The notes beneath the pieces were generated by a model that was given only the letters and a program-made list of their open reading frames with translations, searched no databases and was not told the DNA's origin. 64,000 bases of DNA from Microplitis mediator (Eukaryota; Arthropoda; Insecta; Hymenoptera; Braconidae): assembly GCF_029852145.1 (NCBI RefSeq), contig NC_079969.1:3286001-3350000 (forward strand), written 5' to 3'. Within the stretch, counting starts at the first letter, position 1, and each line of letters begins with the position of its first letter. A program made the translations under genes and the position numbers. Positions 59,321-64,000 of this stretch are shown here, in pieces.

Positions 59321-59387
59321 CGTGAAAATATTGAAAATAATTAATAAATTATTAATAAAAATAAAAAATTCTGAGTATATTTTTTAG

Positions 59388-59470
59388 TGCATCCGGAAAT
59401 TCTCTAGCTCTAGTATCCAAGCGTTGCCATATATCGAGAGCTAGAGCTACAGCATTTCCAAATGCACCCA
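59388..59470. mobile_element. Second copy of the GGTGCATTCGGAAAT foldback
   Basis: Same ends and AGCTCTAG core as 58529-58617, with moderate divergence. It lies about 70 bp outside the large palindrome. Confidence 0.8.
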
Positions 59471-59566
59471 GAATTTAATTTTTTTTTTTGTAAATCACAA
59501 ATTGTGGTTCATAAATTGAGTAATTAATATCAGTGTTTCAAATGATTTAAATTAGTATATTTTAAC

Positions 59567-59640
59567 ATGAATAATTATCAAATTATTCAAATATCGATTC
59601 TGGAAGGAGCAAAATTAATTAACCACAAGAGTCTAGAATT
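59567..59640 (+). CDS. Possible short first coding exon upstream of the broken BTB gene
   Basis: An ATG at 59567 opens 24 codons (starting Met-Asn-Asn-Tyr) that end at a good splice donor, TTGTAAGTTT. It could be a first exon of the BTB gene, but its phase (2) does not match the most natural reading of the next piece at 59918 (phase 0). Very tentative. Confidence 0.2.
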
Positions 59641-59924
59641 GTAAGTTTTTTTTTTTTATTTTTTTTAAAATGATTCCTCATTTGTTTTTCATGCTCTAGC
59701 AATAATGTATTGCTTACAATTAATTATTTAATTTATTACTCACAATTATTAATTTTTTTTATAACAAAAAATTTAAAACATAATTTTTCGCTCCAAAAAT
59801 ATTTTATTTTTAAATAACAACTTGAATGAAAATTGCGAACAAATGGCTATCATTTTATAAAAAAAAAAAATCATACGATCCACATTAAGTTTGATATTTT
59901 ATACAATTTATTTTAAGGAACTCA

Positions 59925-60921
59925 CACTGAGAAAAAATATTTCTTCGGACAATTAAATTGGTTTTGTTAAATTCTGTTAAACTAAAATTTATTTGAGTCA
60001 ACTAAATTTTATTACGTCAATACAATCTATTTTGTCATTCTTAACGAATGAATTAATAGACTTTATTTAGTTCACAATAATATTTCTCTCTCTAAGATAA
60101 TAAAGTCATTTAGTAAAGTTAAGAAAATATCTATTTAATGGACAACTAAAATATTTTATAGTGCCAACAAATCCAAATATTCAAGCAAAATTTTATTATA
60201 TTAACTCTAATAAATATTAATTAGACACAAAAAAATATATTCATTTAAAATAAATATATAAATTTATTCGAGGTTAATAATTAATATTTAAATCTAATGA
60301 TTATTAATTTAAAAAGTTATGGTGCTAGGCAGCAGCAGCGGGAGTAGTTCGGTGCTCGCCACTAGATCGCGCCCACCATTTGTGGTGTCCCTGGTAAGAT
60401 ACTTATATCAGAGTTTATATATTCCGAGCTTGAAGCATTTACAAGACGATATGTCCGCTGGAAATTTTTGACAGTAACATATGGGTACACTGTATTAAAC
60501 TATGACATTAATGTTTAAATTAATATTTGTCCTGAACAATTTTTGTCAGTACGAAAAGAAGTACTTGTGAAGGAAATAAATTAATTTTCTAAATATACAT
60601 TTATTGAACTGTTGAATAAATATCCTGTCATTTCAAAATAATATTTAATTATTATCAATAACTCATTCTCTATAATAATCACTCATACACTTCATTGTGA
60701 CTACTTTATAAACACTACAGATAATCAATTTGATTTTATGCTTGCTACTAAACGCGTAATTATCTTTACTAAATATTTCATGGTTTCTAATCACTCGTTT
60801 TGTTGGTGGATTATAAAATATTTAGTTAAAACAACCAAATATATGATTGGCAATGGGTAATCAAATCATTTTCTTGTCATAACTAAAATTTAGTTTTCAG
60901 GAGAAAATTTTTTTCTCAGTC
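59925..60921 (+). mobile_element. CACTGAG element, copy 2 (997 bp)
   Basis: Starts CACTGAGAAAAAATATTTC and ends TTTTTTCTCAGT plus one changed base, followed by TA; the left flank has CA. The GC-rich core at 60320-60395 includes GGCAGCAGCAGCGGGAG and a CTCF-like word at 60359-60373. It is non-autonomous; no transposase is seen. Confidence 0.9.
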
Positions 60922-61115
60922 TAGCATGGGTACCAATTCCATCATTATTCCAAACGAATATGACGTTGAAACGGTAAAAGAACTTGTAAACTTTTGTTAT
61001 GAAGGAAAATCAAAATATGCGTCAATGAATTTTAATGCTTGCCTTCAATTGTTTAATTTAGCAAATCATTTTGAAGTCTCGAGTCTTATCGCACTTTGCG
61101 AAAGATATTTAGGTA

Positions 61116-62113
61116 CACTGAGAAAAAATATTTCTTCGGACAATTAAATTGGTTTTGTTAAATTCTGTTAAACTAAAATTTATTTGGGTCAACTAAATTT
61201 TATTACGTCAATATAATCTATTTTCTCATTTTTAACGAATGAATTAATAGACTTTATTTGGTTCACATTAATATTTCTCTCTCTAAGATAATAAAATCAT
61301 TTAGTAAAGTTAAGAAAATATCTATGTAATGGACAACTAAAATATTTTGTAGTGCCAACAAATCCAAACATTCAAGCAAAATATTATTATATTAACTCTA
61401 ATGAATATTAATTAGACACAAAAAAATATATTCATTTAAAATAAATATATAAATTTATTCGAGGTTAATAATTAATATTTAAATCTAATGATTATTAATT
61501 TAAAAAGTTATGGTGCTAGGCAGCAGCAGCGGGAGTAGTTCGGTGCTCGCCACTAGATCGCGCCCACCATTTGTGGTGTCTCTGGTAAGATACTTATTTC
61601 GGAGTTTTTATATTCCGAGCTTGAAGCATTTACAAGACGATATATCCGCTGGAAATTTTTGACAGTAACATGTGGGTACACTGTATTACACTATGACATT
61701 AATGTTCAATATTAATATTTTTCCTGAACAATTTTTGTCAGTACGAAAAGAAGTACTTGTGAAGGAAATAAATTAATTTTCTAAATATACATTTATTGAA
61801 CTGTTGAATAAATATTCTGTCATTTCAAAATAATGTTTAATTATTATCAATAACTCATTCTCTAGAATGATAACTCATACATTTCATTATGACTACTTTA
61901 TAAACACTACAAGTAATCAATTTGATTTTATGCTTGCTACTAAACGCGTAATTATCTTTACTAAATATTTCATGGTTTCTAATCACTCATTTTGTTGGTG
62001 GAGAATAAAAAATTTAGTTAAAACAACCAAATATATGATTGGCAATGGGCAATCAAATCATTTTCTTGTCATAACTAAAATTTAGTTGTTAGTAGAAAAT
62101 TTTTTTCTCAGTG
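61116..62113 (+). mobile_element. CACTGAG element, copy 3 (998 bp)
   Basis: Exact ends CACTGAG...CTCAGTG with TA on both sides. It interrupts the BTB reading frame. The 72-codon open frame at 61867-62085 is identical to one in copy 4 but shows no transposase features. CTCF-like word at 61550-61564. Confidence 0.93.
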
Positions 62114-62331
62114 TAGTTTGTTAAACGCGGATAATGCCGTTGAATTACTAGAACAGGCTCATGTGCATAATTCAACCATTCTAAAGCAACGCGTGACTTT
62201 ATATATAAGGCTTCACCAACAAATTATCACTTCGTCGGAGTATAGAGCCTTCTCTACCGACTATCCAGAAATGGTGGAAGAGATAATGATCCCTAATCTG
62301 ATCCAGAATCTATAAAAAGTTTTTATTCGTA

Positions 62332-63329
62332 CACTGAGAAAAAAATTTTCTACTAACAACTAAATTTTAGTTATGACAAGAAAATGATTTGATTGCCCAT
62401 TGCCAATCATATATTTGGTTGTTTTAACTAAATTTTTTATTCTCCACCAACAAAATGAGTGATTAGAAACCATGAAATATTTAGTAAAGATAATTACGCG
62501 TTTAGTAGCAAGCATAAAATCAAATTGATTACTTGTAGTGTTTATAAAGTAGTCATAATGAAATGTATGAGTTATCATTCTAGAGAATGAGTTATTGATA
62601 ATAATTAAACATTATTTTGAAATGACAGAATATTTATTCAACAGTTCAATAAATGTATATTTAGAAAATTAATTTATTTCCTTCACAAGTACTTCTTTTC
62701 GTACTGACAAAAATTGTTCAGGAAAAATATTAATATTGAACATTAATGTCATAGTGTAATACAGTGTACCCACATGTTACTGTCAAAAATTTCCAGCGGA
62801 TATATCGTCTTGTAAATGCTTCAAGCTCGGAATATAAAAACTCCGAAATAAGTATCTTACCAGAGACACCACAAATGGTGGGCGCGATCTAGTGGCGAGC
62901 ACCGAACTACTCCCGCTGCTGCTGCCTAGCACCATAACTTTTTAAATTAATAATCATTAGATTTAAATATTAATTATTAACCTCGAATAAATTTATATAT
63001 TTATTTTAAATGAATATATTTTTTTGTGTCTAATTAATATTCATTAGAGTTAATATAATAATATTTTGCTTGAATGTTTGGATTTGTTGGCACTACAAAA
63101 TATTTTAGTTGTCCATTACATAGATATTTTCTTAACTTTACTAAATGATTTTATTATCTTAGAGAGAGAAATATTAATGTGAACCAAATAAAGTCTATTA
63201 ATTCATTCGTTAAAAATGAGAAAATAGATTATATTGACGTAATAAAATTTAGTTGACCCAAATAAATTTTAGTTTAACAGAATTTAACAAAACCAATTTA
63301 ATTGTCCGAAGAAATATTTTTTCTCAGTG
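62332..63329 (-). mobile_element. CACTGAG element, copy 4 (998 bp), inverted
   Basis: The same length as copy 3 and nearly identical to it in reverse orientation, with TA on both sides. It starts 16 bases after the BTB stop codon. CTCF-like word at 62881-62895. Confidence 0.93.
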
Positions 63330-64000
63330 TACCTGTCGATAAATTTTATTCAGAAAAATATATTTTAAGTGAAAAAATAATTCATGGTTTTCGATAAACG
63401 GGTACTGTACCATTCCAAGCATATCTGTTGACCTATTTCCAAAATAATACCCACCCAAAATCTGTGAAAAAAGGGCACAGTACGATTTCAAACATATGTG
63501 TTGACCTATTTTCAACTGGTTTCGTTCCTGGCGATACCGACATGGTCTGGGTTCGATTCCCAGTTCGGGCTGTCTATATTTTTCTCAACTTATCTATAAA
63601 TTGTCTTATCGAGAAGGTTAATTGTAAGTTTAGGTTTCATTATATTTAAAAAACAATATGATACTGTACATGTTAAAATTTAAAGTTTTCGTTTAAATGT
63701 TTGAATAATGTTTGGTTTCATCGTTTTCAGTCGCTAGGTTGAACTGTCTTCGGTTTGAATGTTACAGAACCATAAATTTAGAGATATATATGTTTTCCGA
63801 AATTAGTAGATCATTTTAACAATTATCGGATTTTTTTAGCTAATTTAACTTATCTAAATCTTCAGTATCTATACAAATTTAGCTGTAAACAACGCAGAGA
63901 GAAGTTAAACATTTAAAAAAAAATCCAAAATTGGAAATTAAGTTTCAGGTAAAAATAAAACTGAACATAAACTTATAAAAAAAAAGTAAACTTTTATTAT
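63330..64000. other. Intergenic end of window, with a tRNA T-arm-like remnant
   Basis: At 63530-63572 CTGGGTTCGATTCCCAG forms a perfect 5-bp T stem and canonical T loop, but no matching D arm, anticodon arm or acceptor stem is evident. It looks like the 3' half of a tRNA-derived repeat. The repeated phrase CATATSTGTTGACCTATTT (63419 and 63493) marks a short direct duplication. No gene is seen. Confidence 0.45.

Larger units (their letters stand above)
59918..62315 (+). pseudogene. BTB-domain gene broken by CACTGAG elements
   Basis: Two coding pieces survive. 60926-61115 encodes the second half of a BTB domain (VETVKELVNFCYEGKSKY, then LFNLANHFEVSSLIALCERYL). 62116-62315 encodes a BACK-like helical tail ending in a stop. 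They are separated by a 998-bp element at 61116-62113. Taking out the element and one TA copy leaves the two pieces in the same frame, so the element landed in an intact reading frame. A second copy (59925-60921) sits just before the first piece, after a possible acceptor at 59915-59917, and probably cuts off the N-terminal half, which is not found. A third copy follows the stop. The parent gene is a BTB protein distinct from the MATH/BTB cluster at 15-29 kb. Confidence 0.75.

Noticed and set aside
61867..62578. Identical 72-codon frames in two transposon copies
   Set aside because: Identity follows from the near-identity of the elements; composition is AT-driven, no transposase motif is visible, and the frame is not expected to be translated.
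1..64000. CRISPR array, bacterial operon structure or rRNA genes
   Set aside because: No regularly spaced repeat-spacer structure, no ribosome-binding sites and no rRNA signatures; genes are spliced and eukaryotic.
1..64000. Integrated polydnavirus proviral segment
   Set aside because: The cystine-knot peptides are suggestive, but I recognise no segment excision junctions and no typical bracovirus families (PTP, ankyrin/vankyrin, BEN-domain), so the claim is not supported.

Overview
The window is AT-rich, intron-containing insect DNA crowded with small DNA transposons. Its gene content is one nuclear housekeeping-type gene, a MATH/BTB cluster, and secreted cysteine-knot peptides and peptidase-like proteins that have lost their catalytic residues. 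This fits a hymenopteran, most likely a braconid-type parasitoid wasp. That placement is inferred from gene families and repeat style; no species marker is present.

Layout. 1-5.8 kb is repeat-rich and gene-free: a GT-rich minisatellite, foldback elements, two adjacent TA-flanked elements, and duplicated promoter-like blocks. 6-13.1 kb holds two head-to-head two-exon cystine-knot peptide genes (6073-6862 minus, 10878-13100 plus); a third copy lies at 33823-34207 plus. Each follows a duplicated TATA-containing leader. 15-29.5 kb carries four single-exon MATH/BTB genes on the minus strand, with a three-exon serine protease homologue (17840-21072 minus) among them. 30-41 kb holds segmental-duplication debris, the third knottin gene, a solo LTR with a nested element, and a second, four-exon serine protease homologue (36949-38159 minus). 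41-47.1 kb is a neprilysin-like (M13) gene whose zinc motif is destroyed and which may be missing an exon. 48.6-56.9 kb is a five-exon gene for a 2043-residue nuclear-type protein, probably little elongation complex subunit 1. 57-64 kb has a 1.5-kb palindrome with a small foldback element at its centre, then a BTB gene broken by three copies of one ~1-kb TA-flanked element.

How it fits together. The cystine-knot peptides, the two non-catalytic serine protease homologues and the non-catalytic neprilysin homologue all belong to families known from secreted parasitoid products such as venom, ovarian fluid and teratocyte secretions. The sequence shows signal peptides and loss of catalytic residues, but not the tissue of expression. 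Exon boundaries were read by eye from GT/AG sites and reading-frame continuity. They are internally consistent but untested against transcripts.

The most unusual items are the knottin family with its duplicated leader and triple-nested transposon intron, three separate peptidase folds that have each lost their catalytic site, the BTB gene pierced by near-identical inverted elements, and the palindrome centred on a foldback element.
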